Shown here piece by piece: positions 1 through 9,059 of a stretch of DNA of 21,565 nucleotides. Origin of the DNA: Chara braunii (taxonomy: Eukaryota > Streptophyta > Charophyceae > Charales > Characeae); the NCBI GenBank assembly GCA_003427395.1, contig BFEA01000193.1, forward strand, positions 853,253-874,817. Reading direction: 5' to 3'. The position numbers and the translations under genes were made by a program. A model generated the notes under the pieces. The model saw nothing but the letters and a program-made list of their open reading frames with translations, was not told the DNA's origin and made no database searches. Positions within the stretch are counted from its first letter, which is position 1; each line of letters opens with the position of its first letter.

Positions 1-90
<90 letters not shown>
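1..90. repeat. (GA)n microsatellite
   Basis: Nearly uninterrupted GA dinucleotide repeat with one AA interruption near position 77. It abuts the truncated retrotransposon coding sequence that starts at about 92, so the 5' part of that element is either outside the window or replaced by the repeat. Confidence 0.97.
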
Positions 91-91
91 A

Positions 92-2094
92 CGGGAAGCA
101 ATCTGGAAGTGGGACAAGGACTATATGTCAGCCCTGAAGAAGCTAAAGCGAGCATTGATAGAGTATCCAGTCCTTAAGGTAGTCGATCCGTCCCTGCCTT
201 TCGTTGTTACCACTGACGCAAGTCAGTATGGCATAGGTGTTGTTTTACAGCAAGATGATGGCAATGGATATAGGCCGGTAGAGTTCATGTCCGCCAGAAT
301 GCCTTCAGAGAAGGTGGCGACATCAACCTATGAGAGAGAACTCTACGCTCTTAGGCAAGCACTAAAGCACAAGAAACATTACTTGCTTGGGAGACACTTA
401 AAGTCTACTCAGACCACGAGACACTAAGGTGGCTGAAGACTCAGGCCAAGATGACACCTAAGCTTACTAGGTGGGCCGTAGAGTTAGACCAGTATGACTT
501 TGAACTAAAGCCAGTTTAAGGGAAGTACAATGTAGTAGCGGACACTCTGAGTAGAAGAGCTGATTACTTCGGGGCAATAGTTCACTATCTGGATATAGGG
601 AGAAACCTGCAAGAGAAAGTTAGAGAGGCCTATACACAGGACCTTATCTATAGTGATCTCCTCAAGAGAGTTAGGGAGGCCCTTGAGTCTGAGCCAAACT
701 ACCGCACTACTGATGGCTTATTATTCGAGAAGACTAACGTAGTTGACCACCTTTGCGTTCCCAACAGTGAAGAGATCCGTAGTTTGATCTTAGGGGAATG
801 CCATGATACAGAGCGACACTTTGGTTGGCAAAAGACACTAGCCAACCTCTTGTGCACGTACATTTGGCCTGGTATGAAGGCCAACTGCATAGAGTATGTC
901 CGCAGTTGTAAAGTCTGTCAACGAAACAAGACTACTACGTGAGCCCCTCTTGGTCTTCTCATACCCTTGCCTATTCCTGATAGACCCAGAGATTCTGTGT
1001 CCATTGACTTTATGGATACTCAGGTCAAGAGTAGGCATGGCAAAAGTCAAGTCATGGTCATAGCCGATAGATTTAGCAAATATGCAGTTTTTGTTCCTTT
1101 GCCTGCAGAGGCACGTAAAGACTTGGTAGTTCAGAAGTTTTTCGACCATTGGGTCAGTGAGCATGGTATACCATTGTCGATAGTTAGTGACAGGGATACC
1201 AGATTCACTAGTCAGAACTGGCAGGAGCTGATGAAAGTTTATGGCTCAAAGTTGCTAATGTCATCTGGTTGTCATCCTGAGACTAACGGCCAGACTGAAC
1301 AGATGAACAAGCTTCTGCGGCAAGTTCTTAGAATGTACATTAGGCCCGATCAGATCAACTGGGATGAGATGCTCCCAAAGGTGGCCAGTGCCTACAATGA
1401 TAGCGTGCACTTATCTACGTGTCGCACTCCCAACGAGTTGCACAAGTCCTTTAGACCGCGCCGACCATTTGAAGGACTTAACCGGGATCAGATTCAGAGG
1501 CTACCGCCCGGTACATGAGAGTTTGCGATACAGCACGAGAAAGAGATAGCTACCTTTGTTGACAACCTCAGGAACGCCCAGCACATAATGATAGAGCAAG
1601 CTAACAAGCACCGTCGCCCCTCACAATTTCAAGTAGGCGACTTAGTATAGGTCAAGTCAAAAGAGTTTGCCCCTGAGGAAAACATCTCACAAAAGTTGTT
1701 GCCTGCATATAGAGGACCGTGGCCAGTCCTAGGAGTCAAGGGCGGAGAAGATGGGCCGTCCTATACTATTGAGATCCCAGCACACCTCCACACCTACCGA
1801 GTGTTCCATGCATCAAAGCTGTTACCTTGCGTCACAAGCCAACAGTTCCCATCACGCAGATCTATGATTCCTCCAGATATGAATGGAAGATATGACATTG
1901 ACGGGATAGTGGGTGAGGATGTCTTCAGGACAGGAGGTAGAGGTCGTCCCCAGAAACGGTACAAAGTCAGATTTGCCTATCAAGAGCCAGAAGTTGACCG
2001 CCGGTTCACGCGAGCGGAACTTCTAGAGACAGCTCCCGATATAGTCCGAGCTTACGAAAGAGATAAGAAGGGTAAAGGTCCTGCCTTAGACTGA
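92..2094 (+). pseudogene. Ty3/gypsy chromovirus-like pol remnant (RT end, RNase H, integrase, chromodomain)
   Basis: Seen: the reading frame begins in the reverse-transcriptase tail (92-170). An RNase H-type segment follows, with the TDAS motif near 212-223. The frame shifts by one missing base at about 398-402 and then stays in one frame to the TGA at 2092-2094. Integrase has an HHCC zinc finger (His codons 802 and 817, Cys codons 907 and 916; spacing H-x4-H-x29-C-x2-C). The catalytic triad codons are at 1006 (Asp), 1189 (Asp) and 1297 (Glu), giving D-x60-D-x35-E. The last ~60 codons (1885-2070) resemble a degenerate chromodomain. In-frame stops lie at 517-519, 940-942, 1516-1518 and 1648-1650. 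Family knowledge: this domain order (RNase H before integrase) is Ty3/gypsy, and a C-terminal chromodomain marks chromoviruses, which use it in target choice. Inference: a dead copy, because gag, protease and most of RT are absent and the frame is broken. Closest clade not determined. Confidence 0.93.
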
Positions 2095-2364
2095 ACTATT
2101 CTCGGAGGACCTGGAATTTAAGCCGGCAGGAGTGAAACGGTTTTCACCTGTCTGCAGTCACAGATGCGGGCCCTAGAATTCGATTCCCAGACCTCACTTT
2201 GCCCATGTACAGTATCGAGTCGACACCCGAGTGTTTGAACCCATGATCTGTGTTTTGGCAGTATTTGTCGTTTGTCGTAGGTCTGTGTAGTGGTAGGGGT
2301 TCGATCTGTAGGTCTGTGGATTAGGAGTCACAGCTTTGTAGAGGTCGTAGCTGTAGGTATTCTG

Positions 2365-2436
2365 AAAGGTCAAGGTCGTAGCTGCTACAGTCGTGAAAGG
2401 TCAAGATCGTAGCTGCTACAGTACCCGAAAGGCCAA
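2365..2436 (+). repeat. Tandem ~34-bp repeat in U3-like region
   Basis: Two adjacent copies share the core TGAAAGGTCAAG(G/A)TCGTAG followed by CTGCTACAGT. A third, partial copy lies just upstream (2343-2364). Short tandem repeats upstream of a TATA box are common in LTR enhancers. Confidence 0.75.
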
Positions 2437-2489
2437 GTCCACAGCCTTCCGGAAGGTCCGGAAGTGGCCTTTCGAAGTGTCTCACGTTT

Positions 2490-2552
2490 AGGCAGAGGCA
2501 AGTGGGCAAGTGGTGAGCCTTTAGTCAGAGGCAAGTGGGCAAGTGATGAGCC
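2490..2552 (+). repeat. Tandem ~34-bp repeat (second U3-like pair)
   Basis: Two copies of GAGGCAAGTGGGCAAGTG followed by (G/A)TGAGCC, about 34 bp apart. The position just upstream of the TATA box at 2714 fits an LTR promoter region. Confidence 0.75.
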
Positions 2553-2713
2553 AACGGCGTTACATCGGCAGTGCGACTGCATCGAGTTGGCAGTGCAATC
2601 CCATGCAGTCAGCGGCACTGGTCCCAGTCAGTCAGAGTCCAGTCAAGCAAGTACCGTGTGGGACTGTGTGCACCAAGGGCCTGGGAAAGGGGCAGACCAA
2701 CGAGTTACAGAAG

Positions 2714-2720
2714 TATAAAT
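2714..2720 (+). promoter_or_regulatory. TATA box of the putative LTR promoter
   Basis: The sequence TATAAAT lies about 620 bp after the pol stop codon and downstream of two pairs of tandem repeats. Function is inferred from position only. Confidence 0.4.
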
Positions 2721-3236
2721 CAAGAGGCAGCGCCCAGCCATTCATTCATTCGCTGCGTAAGCCATGCGGAAGCGCTGCTATAACGTCTTGTGCGAAGGTG
2801 GTCTGCAGGTTGCCCGAAGACGAAGTGGGCTGAGGAGAGATTGTAGCCTTAGCCAGTAGGGGTAGTGCGGCCATAGCCGCTGTAGGAGGAAGTTAGACAT
2901 AGTGTATGTGTGTGGTGGTATTCAGGGTGATCCAGAGTGAGCGTGTGTGAACAGTGGGGTTGGACACAGTGACGAAGTTGGGATGTTCAGGCGCTAATGA
3001 GCCATAGCCTGTTGAAGAGAACTTGCATCTGAACTGTGTTCTTGATTTCCATATCTCTAAGCTTTGAGTGGGCGCCCTGCGTCAGTGTGAATCTCCATCT
3101 GTTTGCATGTGTGCGAAGTGGAAAGAAAGCGAGTCTGATTGCAGACCGTTCGGTGTATGCCCTACCAACAGTCTGAGTGCAACTGGAGTAGAAGGGCTGT
3201 GAAGGCGTGTGTTTACACGCCCACTTACAATGTAAT

Positions 3237-3436
3237 TTGTTCCGTGATAGTAAAGATCCAGATTACCTTTTTTTCTCACTTTTTTTAATGATATATCTGA
3301 CCTGCAGGCCACTAAATTGTTCCGTGATAGTAAGGATCTAAATTACTTTTTTTACTTCTTTTTAAGTTTTTAAAAGTTTTTTTACTTTTTTTTTCACTTT
3401 TTTTTTTTGACGATATCTCCGACCTGCAGGCCACTA
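3237..3436. repeat. Tandem duplication with T-rich interior
   Basis: Copy 1 (3237-3314) and copy 2 (3317-3436) both start with TTGTTCCGTGATAGTAA and end with GACCTGCAGGCCACTA. Between these ends lie T-rich tracts of different length, which explains the size difference. No coding potential. Confidence 0.8.
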
Positions 3437-3816
3437 CCATTACCCCTTGGAGATGTGGATTTGAATTTCCATCAGAATCGGGCAGCAAAAAGGTGGTGAA
3501 TTACGGTATGCAATTCCCACACCAAAAAAAAAGAAAAAAAGAAAAAAAGAGAAATGGGTGGTCCTTGTAGGGAGAGCCCCACACCAGGCCCTTACTTCTG
3601 TCAAAGGTTGTCCCCCCCGTATACTCATTATTGCGGTATCTAGACGGGAAGTCACGGCAAACTGAGCTATAATGACAGGGAGTAGACCTGCGGGGAGGCC
3701 ACAAGTGCCGGTTTCCTTTTTTTATTTTTATTTTATTTTTGATCAAACTCACTTTATTAACACAAGGCCCCACTGCGCAAGGCAAGAAGACATTCAAAGA
3801 GAGTTTGAAACCGACA
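3437..3816. other. Unassigned spacer with A-rich and T-rich tracts
   Basis: No gene or complete mobile element recognised. An A-rich tract with G interruptions lies at 3522-3552 and a T-rich tract (TTTTTATTTTTATTTT type) at 3717-3740. The latter is followed by sequence loosely like the retroposon 3' ends found elsewhere on the minus strand. Confidence 0.4.
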
Positions 3817-4053
3817 GGATCCAGCAGGCCTCAAACTCACACTCTCAGTTGGAAACTACTGTCTTCACCCGAATAGAACGCCCAGTCATTATAGCTGTAT
3901 TTGGCACAACTTTCAGCCCAGATACGGCGATAATTACCTGGCGTTCTATTCGGTGAAGACGGTAGCAGGATCCAGCAGAGGCCTCAAACTATCACTCTCA
4001 TTTCGAAACCACCAGGATCCAGCAGAGTCCTCAAACTCACACCCTCGGTTTGA
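3817..4053. repeat. ~48-bp tandem repeat (three units) split by a MITE
   Basis: Three units begin with AGGATCCAGCAG and continue with a CCTCAAACTCACAC-like block and a (C/T)GAAACCACC-like end, at about 3817, 3967 and 4015. The 104-bp foldback element 3859-3962 sits between units one and two. The units look faintly like a tRNA 3' half read in reverse, but the match is too weak for an RNA call. Confidence 0.65.
3859..3962. mobile_element. 104-bp foldback MITE with TA target-site duplication
   Basis: The two halves are inverted copies. The left arm starts CTGTCTTCACCCGAATAG and the right arm, reverse complemented, starts CCGTCTTCACCGAATAG; similarity continues inward for about 45 bp. The flanks are TA at 3857-3858 and 3963-3964, and the element interrupts the 48-bp tandem repeat. 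A TA duplication is typical of Tc1/mariner-type (Stowaway-like) MITEs. No transposase is encoded; it would depend on one elsewhere. Relatives and fragments occur at 6050-6935, 7384-7457 and 14917-14965. Confidence 0.78.
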
Positions 4054-4260
4054 GCTGCGCTCGTGCAGACAAGGTAAGTACAACCCTTAACAAGCAACTA
4101 CGACCAGGTGCAAAGTACTTGACCTCCGTACAGCGCGTCTGCTGAAAATGGAGCCACAATCCACAGAACAACTACTCTCTCCTTGTTCGTTCTTTGAAAA
4201 GGGGTGACTACCCTGAGATATCATCATTGAACTGACTGGTCTGTTCACTCGATTGCATCT

Positions 4261-4330
4261 GGATCCGAACGTGGGTCTGAATCTCAGACAGAAGCTGGTT
4301 GGTGTACCAACTGAGCTCGGCTCCTCCAGA
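4261..4330 (-). mobile_element. tRNA-like sequence, possible SINE head
   Basis: Read on the minus strand, an A-box-like stretch (GAGCTCAGTTGGT) is followed about 40 nt later by a B-box-like stretch (CGTTCGGATCC), the internal RNA polymerase III promoter spacing of a tRNA. A clean cloverleaf does not form: the D stem is mismatched. It is therefore either a degenerate tRNA pseudogene or the 5' head of a tRNA-derived SINE. I cannot trace a SINE body to a poly(A) tail. Confidence 0.42.
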
Positions 4331-4571
4331 CGCATGTTGTGCGAGAGTACGAGAGTAGAACCGTGGCACGAACAGCGATGTGGAAAGGTCGATAATAGAC
4401 GAGGGGCTGATGAGATTGAAGATGATATCTGAAGGCCATCGGCCTCTTAGAAAAGTAATAAAAGGTGTGACTTCGTTTTAAAAAAACCCCAAAAAAAACG
4501 AAAGGGTTGTGCTCCACAGATTTAGGTAGAGTTTTTTTTCTTAACTTAGGTGCAGCCGCACAGCAAAAACA

Positions 4572-4616
4572 ATCAGTTTTTTATTTAAAAAAAAAAAAAA
4601 AAAAAAAATCAGTTTT
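4572..4616 (+). mobile_element. Poly(A)-only retroinsertion with 9-bp TSD
   Basis: The 9-bp repeat ATCAGTTTT at 4572-4580 and 4608-4616 brackets only TTATTT plus 21 A. This is the outcome expected when a reverse-transcribed transcript is truncated almost entirely, leaving its A tail and a target-site duplication. A chance repeat next to an A tract is possible. Confidence 0.5.
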
Positions 4617-4814
4617 CTCTTAAACAGTGCACAGGCCCTTACTTTTGGAACAGTGACGGATTCCGTGGCAGAGCGCACCACGCCCACAGATCTGTGGCAG
4701 AGCGCACTCCAGGGAAAATGAAAACGCTCCCCATGTGTTGTCCCAAGTATTTTCCTCAAAAGACAGTGCAATTCATCGAATCACGATTCCGATTCCAATG
4801 GGAAAACCTGTGAT

Positions 4815-5705
4815 CATTTTTTATTTTTTTTTTCAATATTGACTTTTTTTTTTTTTAAGTTTTAACTCAAAACCTTCAAGTTCCATTTCCAATTCAAGTA
4901 CCGAGACCGGGGACCTCGACATTACACCTGGATGGTATCTGGAAGCATCATCCAGCTTAAGCTTACAGGCAAACGCCTGCAGGTTTATAACTACAGAGAC
5001 AGACCTCGCAGCTCCTCGTCTGCCAACCTACCTGCCTATCCTAGCTGCCTAAACTATACTGCCTGTATTACCTGATTGAATTTGTAGCCTACCAACTAAA
5101 CTACTACTATATACAGATGCTTCTTACTGTACAGGGTCCTAACGTGCTCTCGGGAGATTGAAACTCCAAGAGACTACAACAAACTGTACCTAATGCTGAA
5201 CCAACTATAACCGCCGGCCCTAACACCGACCGTGGAAGCCAAAGCGGTTCCAGTAGCAGCAACACTCCCTCCGGCGCCGCTTACCACCGACTTCCGCCGT
5301 CCTCCTGTGAACCAATGAGACCGAGTGTTCAGGTCTTCCCAGCTGCCTTTTTCCCTTTTTTTTTTTCTATAGTCTTCCCAGATGCCTAACTCTGGACTCT
5401 CTCTATATAAAGATGCTTCTTACTGTACAGGGTCCTAACGCGCTCTCGGGAGATTGAAACTCCAAGAGACTACAACAAACTGTACCTAATGCTGAACCAA
5501 CTATAACCGCCGGCCCTAACGCGGACCGTGGAAGCCAAAGTGGTTCCAGTAGCAGCAACACTCCCTCCGGCCCCGCTTACCACCGACTTCCGCCGTCCTC
5601 CTGTGAACCAATGAGACCGAGTGTTCAGGTCTTCCCAGCTGCCTTTTTTCCTTCTTTTTTTTTTCTCTAGTCTTCCCAGATGCCTAACTCTGGACTCTCT
5701 CTAGA
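4815..5705 (-). mobile_element. Non-LTR retroposon, minus strand, with conserved two-hairpin 3' end
   Basis: Read on the minus strand, the element ends with hairpin I (4939-4955), hairpin II (around 4906-4918), a short unique stretch and an A tail (T runs at 4842-4856 and 4815-4830 on the plus strand). The same hairpin order and spacing recur at 10163-10217 and 12182-12240. Its 5' side (5110-5705) is a 297-bp tandem duplication. No open reading frame is seen, so it is probably non-autonomous. The 5' boundary is uncertain because no TSD could be identified. Confidence 0.55.
5110..5705. repeat. ~297-bp tandem duplication
   Basis: Copy 1 runs from about 5110 to 5405 and copy 2 from about 5406 to 5705. 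They match almost base for base over the aligned parts, apart from a few substitutions and the length of the internal T tract. Landmarks: GATGCTTCTTACTGTACAGG at 5116 and 5412, GACTCTCTCTA at 5394 and 5693. High similarity implies recent duplication. It forms the 5' part of the minus-strand retroposon whose 3' end is near 4815. Confidence 0.92.
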
Positions 5706-6043
5706 ATTCTTAGTAAAAAACAATAAAGTGCACTAACCAACTATTAAATGAACCAACTAAACTATCAATATCATAATGGACCATTTCTCCATTTAATATG
5801 TGTGTCATCCTTGTGCAGGGGAGGGGGCATGCTTATCTTCCTTCTCTGTATCACTCCAAGTTTAACAGATGTCCTGAAGCCTTGGGACATTTTGCTGAAT
5901 TTTTCAGTTGGCAATGTGAGCCATTGTGAGGCGTTGCCCTGTGGTAGTATCCCCTCTGATTGCTCTCAGCGGAGCCTGCTCAAAATTCAAGCTGATATTC
6001 AATTTGGTGTACTTTTACATTTAGAAAAAAGAAAAACTCGAAC
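5706..6043. other. Unassigned spacer
   Basis: An open frame of 113 codons (5748-6089, plus) runs through this stretch, but it lacks recognisable domains, runs into the foldback repeat at 6050, and has no codon pattern that convinces me. Nothing else is seen. Confidence 0.3.
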
Positions 6044-6935
6044 AGTCTACCTTCTTTACCCAAATACAAGGTGCGGTCATTATTGGTGAATTTAGACCGA
6101 AAGATGCACCAAATACAGCTAAAATGACCGTCTGTCGTATTCAGGTGAAGAACCGTTCAAGAACCTAGGACTGTGGAGCACAAGCCAAAGTCTTTCCTAC
6201 CCTCTTCGACTTCCCCCTGGATATAGTACAATGCATGGTCATTACAACAGTTACTGTGTTTAGGGGCATCTTCAGTCCAGATACAGCGGTAATGACCTCT
6301 GCGTCAGTCAGATACATCTCAGACCCGCCATAATCACAGTCAATACATGCAAGAAAGTCCTTCCTACTCTCTGCCCCCCAACAGAATGCAGCATCTCAGA
6401 GTCTGTTTTTGGGGCAGCTTTCAGTCCAAATACTGCGATAATGACCTTGCACGCCAGAAGCCTGAAGTCACAGCCAAGTGTGTCTCTGCTCCCTCAGCGT
6501 ACTTTGAAGCATCTTTCAGTCCAACTCCAGACTCCAGATACTTTTTATGTCCGAATACAACCGTTACGATAATGTGCACTCAATCAGATGGCATTACACT
6601 CAGTCCAGACCGACCGCACTTGGCTGTGACTTCAGTCCAGATACAGCGATAATGTGCGCTCAATCAGATGGCATTGCATTCAGTCCAGACCGGCCGCACC
6701 TGGCTGTGACTTCAGTCCAGATACAGCGATAATGTGCGCTCAATCAGATGGCATTGCATTCAGTCCTGACCGGCCGTACTCACAGTCCTTACATGCAAGA
6801 ACGTCCTACTCTCTTCCACAACATCCACTTACAGAATAGAATGCACGGTCTCTGTATTTGGGCCAGTTTTCAGCCAAAATACAGCGATAATGACCCTGCG
6901 TGCCGCTTTTAATCCACGTACAGCGATAATGACCA
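6044..6935. repeat. Cluster of foldback-MITE copies and fragments
   Basis: The motif ATACAGC(G/T)(A/G)TAATGACC or its reverse complement recurs at about 6075, 6119, 6237, 6285, 6427, 6645, 6725, 6880 and 6915. At 6050-6153 and 6237-6291 it forms inverted pairs like the complete 104-bp element at 3859-3962. The remainder are half elements joined by short unrelated spacers. No coding signal. Confidence 0.7.
6574..6800. repeat. 80-bp tandem repeat (about 2.8 units)
   Basis: Units start with GTGC(A/G)CTCAATCAGATGG at 6574, 6654 and 6734, exactly 80 bp apart. Each complete unit ends with the foldback-MITE core CAGTCCAGATACAGCGATAA. The array therefore amplified a half MITE plus flank. The third unit breaks off after about 65 bp. 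Confidence 0.93.
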
Positions 6936-7383
6936 TGCGTGCTATGCGTGGAAACTCAGAAGTGTGACTCTGCTCCCCGCACATACTCCCTCCGGGCCAC
7001 GTCCCACTACTAGCTGCTTTGAGTTTCCTCAACGCCCGAATCTGGACGCGTTTGTCGAGAGGTGCAGAAATCCCATAATTATTGAGTTTCCTCGACCTCA
7101 CATCTCCACAGAGAAATCCAGATTCCAGCACTGAGCAAACTCAACGCTGCTACTGGGACCTGGCCCGGACGTGCTAGTCGTCCCGACTCCCGAATGTGCC
7201 TGACTGAACAGCGCTGTCTTTTTCCATTTGCTTTCCGTTCTTTTGTCGGCAATTCCATCCATGCCATGATTGAACAATTCCGTCTTTTTTTCATTGTCTT
7301 AAATGTCTTTTCTTTTCTTTTGTGTGCAATACCATTCATGACCCCCTACTGTAGTAAATCCATTGATAAACTACCAAGTCATT
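6936..7383. other. Unassigned spacer
   Basis: Short open frames exist on both strands but none has recognisable motifs or a credible start context. T-rich stretches lie at 7284-7325. No repeat or RNA gene recognised. Confidence 0.3.
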
Positions 7384-7457
7384 ATAACTGAATGTGGACT
7401 GAAAGTTGTCCCAAATACACCTGTAATGACCGGGCGTTCTATCTGGGTGAAGACAGT
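7384..7457. mobile_element. Right-half fragment of the foldback MITE
   Basis: The segment from the CCAAATACACC motif through TAATGACCGGGCGTTCTAT to GGTGAAGACAGTAGC matches the right half of the element at 3859-3962, including the terminal CAG followed by TA. The left half is absent. Confidence 0.7.
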
Positions 7458-7504
7458 AGCGATCAAAATGGGACCCACGAATGTTCTGTGAGACCAGAAG
7501 AAAA

Positions 7505-7625
7505 TCCTACAGATAAAAAAAAAATAAAAAATAATGAAAATCTTGCGGATCAGAAAATAAATACCAATCCTGTGGAATCCTGCAGATCAGGGGAAGAAAA
7601 AAAATAAAAATAAATAAATAAAATT
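7505..7625. repeat. A-rich low-complexity tract
   Basis: Runs of A with TAAA and GAAA interruptions, containing three near repeats of a CCTACAGAT / CTTGCGGATCAG / CCTGCAGATCAGG type. It could be the decayed tail of a retroposon, but no body or TSD is identifiable. Confidence 0.5.
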
Positions 7626-7680
7626 ATGTAGGTTATAGTTCATTCATTCTAGAGCCGAATTCTATGTGAGGACCCCATTA

Positions 7681-7795
7681 GGGCATAGTACTCACACTAG
7701 CAATTTCCTAAATGTATATTGAGTCGGAGCCTGGATGCATCTGGCAGCAATCACGTCCACAGCTGGATCTAAGAAGTCATACCGTGAGTATTCCC
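7681..7795. mobile_element. 115-bp MITE, GGGCATA-ended, TTA target-site duplication
   Basis: The left end is GGGCATAGTACTCAC and the right end, reverse complemented, is GGGAATACTCACGG. TTA flanks both sides (7678-7680 and 7796-7798). Internal sequence matches the 115-bp element at 17018-17132, for example a TAAATGTAT block and a TGCAT..GGC.GCAAT..CGTCCAC block. A 3-bp TSD and GGG termini fit the PIF/Harbinger (Tourist-like) class. Non-coding. Confidence 0.82.
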
Positions 7796-7880
7796 TTACA
7801 CAAATTCTCAGGATCTGGCCGCCAATCTCCGTTATATACGCTCATAAATGAAATGAAAAACAACGCCACCGGGTCCCAAA

Positions 7881-7932
7881 GTAGCACCTTTGAAAAAAAA
7901 AAAAAAAAAAAAAAAAAAAGGTAGCACCTTTG
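7881..7932 (+). mobile_element. Poly(A)-only retroinsertion with perfect 12-bp TSD
   Basis: GTAGCACCTTTG occurs at 7881-7892 and again at 7921-7932, with only 27 A and one G between. A perfect 12-bp duplication around a bare A tract is the footprint of target-primed reverse transcription of a transcript truncated to its tail. Confidence 0.72.
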
Positions 7933-8195
7933 CACGGGGGCCACGGGTGAGGTCCCACCAACAAAGAGGATTGGATGTAATGCTGGAATGCGGACGTCTA
8001 ATATGTGGAGCGGTGCAAAAAATCACCCTTGAGTTGAGGCAATACAACAATGAAACAGTTTCACCTCTATGGCAAGCAACATGGAGTATAATAGAAGACT
8101 TGGTGCGTAAATCCCTTTGAATTCTTAATTGTGTTCACTTTTACGTTCCTTGGGGTACCCCTCTCATTTGTTCTTGCAGTTCCCCTTTTACTGTG

Positions 8196-8282
8196 CCTCT
8201 CATGTACAAGGCTCGCCATGTTGATTGTGGTTGAGCGCAAGCTGCCCACATCCCCGTGTGCCACAACAGCCCACTTGCACAC
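8196..8282 (-). repeat. Dispersed 87-bp repeat, copy 1
   Basis: Aligns without gaps to 13352-13438, about 75% identical by hand count. On the minus strand both copies keep the same open frame, sharing a CKW near the start, then HG, GS, RST and LV in the same order. This suggests a coding relic of a shared mobile element, family unknown. Confidence 0.6.
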
Positions 8283-8455
8283 TATGAAGGAGGCAGAGTA
8301 AAGGCGGAGGTATATTCCTGTTCATTTATCCTCAGATTTCCAGCCTATAATTTGTCCATTCTCTTAGTGATGCTCATTCGTATCCATTCACTAAATTAAA
8401 TAGTACACGACGAGGGAGGTGGAATTCTTATAGGGTTCTAAATAGGCACTGCTTA

Positions 8456-8903
8456 GGGGCTGATCCGACTTCTCTTCTTTTCGGGGAGAACCAAAAAGAA
8501 CCGCCTTGGACGTGCCCGCCTCCTGAGGAACGGAAAATTGATTTCGGATCCCACTTGGCCGACAATAACGGGACTTCTACGATTTTGGCGGCGGCCCGAG
8601 GGGAAAGGAATATGTGCTGTCACACAGAGGAAAGGACCACGTAGGCTGTGACGTAGCCCACCCGATATTGAAAAAAAAACAAAAATGCCAGCCTTCCTTT
8701 TAGGAGCAGGGATGGACATCCTCTTCTTTTGGTTTTGGGTAGAAGTACTGCAGCGTGAGTCGCGGACAAACTGCCACATAGGCATTTGTTTTTCCACTCC
8801 CGTCCGAGACCGACGGGGAGACCTGAGAAAGCGGGAAGAAGTGGGATCCCAGAAAATGCCACTTCTCCCCAAAAAGAAGAGTACTGTCCTTCGGGACATC
8901 TGT

Positions 8904-8935
<32 letters not shown>

Positions 8936-8982
8936 GGCCCCAGGCCTGCGCAAGGATGACACGCATAAATCGAGAAATGGTC

Positions 8983-9015
<33 letters not shown>

Positions 9016-9035
9016 CGTACTAGTCGGATCAGCCC
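8456..9035. mobile_element. TIR element (~446 bp before insertion) carrying a U6 retrocopy in its right end
   Basis: The left end is GGGGCTGATCCGAC and the right end, reverse complemented, is GGGCTGATCCGAC. TTA is duplicated at 8453-8455 and 9036-9038. The inverted repeat continues inward: CTCTTCTTTTCGGGGAGAA at about 8472-8490 pairs with 8864-8882, and GGATCCCACTT recurs in both arms. The right arm is interrupted by 8886-9014. PIF/Harbinger-like by TSD and GGG terminus. No transposase frame is visible, so a MITE or deletion derivative. Confidence 0.8.
8886..9014 (+). pseudogene. U6 snRNA retrocopy with 31-nt poly(A) tail
   Basis: Positions 8886-8983 match plant-type U6 spliceosomal RNA: the 5' GUCC..GGAC hairpin (shortened), the ACAGAGA box at 8919-8925, the AGC triad at 8931-8933, and the end ATGGTCC at 8977-8983. 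About five extra bases (AGGCC type) lie near 8941-8946 in the internal stem-loop region, and a few substitutions are present. The normal U6 tail and T terminator are replaced by 31 A. GTACT at 8881-8885 and 9017-9021 is a short TSD. No upstream U6 promoter (USE/TATA spacing) is seen. U6 is the catalytic snRNA of the spliceosome; this copy is presumably inactive and made by LINE machinery. Confidence 0.93.
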
Positions 9036-9059
9036 TTACTCTAGAGTAGCAGGTAAGGG

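Larger units (their letters stand above)
2095..3080 (+). repeat. Probable 3' noncoding region and 3' LTR of the Ty3/gypsy element
   Basis: This segment follows the pol stop codon and has no coding signal. It contains tandem U3-like repeats (2365-2440 and 2485-2550) and a TATA box at 2714-2720 with a plausible transcription start region downstream, the usual U3-R order. Exact LTR ends cannot be fixed: the 5' LTR is outside the window, and no convincing polypurine tract plus TG...CA pair is visible. A degenerate purine stretch just before position 2131 is one possible start. Confidence 0.42.

Noticed and set aside
1238-1260. CTGATGAAAG as a hammerhead core
   Set aside because: It lies inside integrase coding sequence and has no stem II or second core strand.
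4400-4425. CTGATGAGATTG as a second hammerhead core
   Set aside because: Only a weak stem II is possible, and the GAAA strand and stem III partner are missing.
5091-5764. ACCAACTAAACTA at 5091 and 5752 as a TSD around the 297-bp tandem pair
   Set aside because: No A tail lies at either end of that interval, and similar ACCAACTA words occur inside it by composition.
8886-8983. Functional U6 snRNA gene
   Set aside because: No T terminator, a poly(A) tail, flanking TSD and an insertion in the internal stem-loop indicate a retrocopy.
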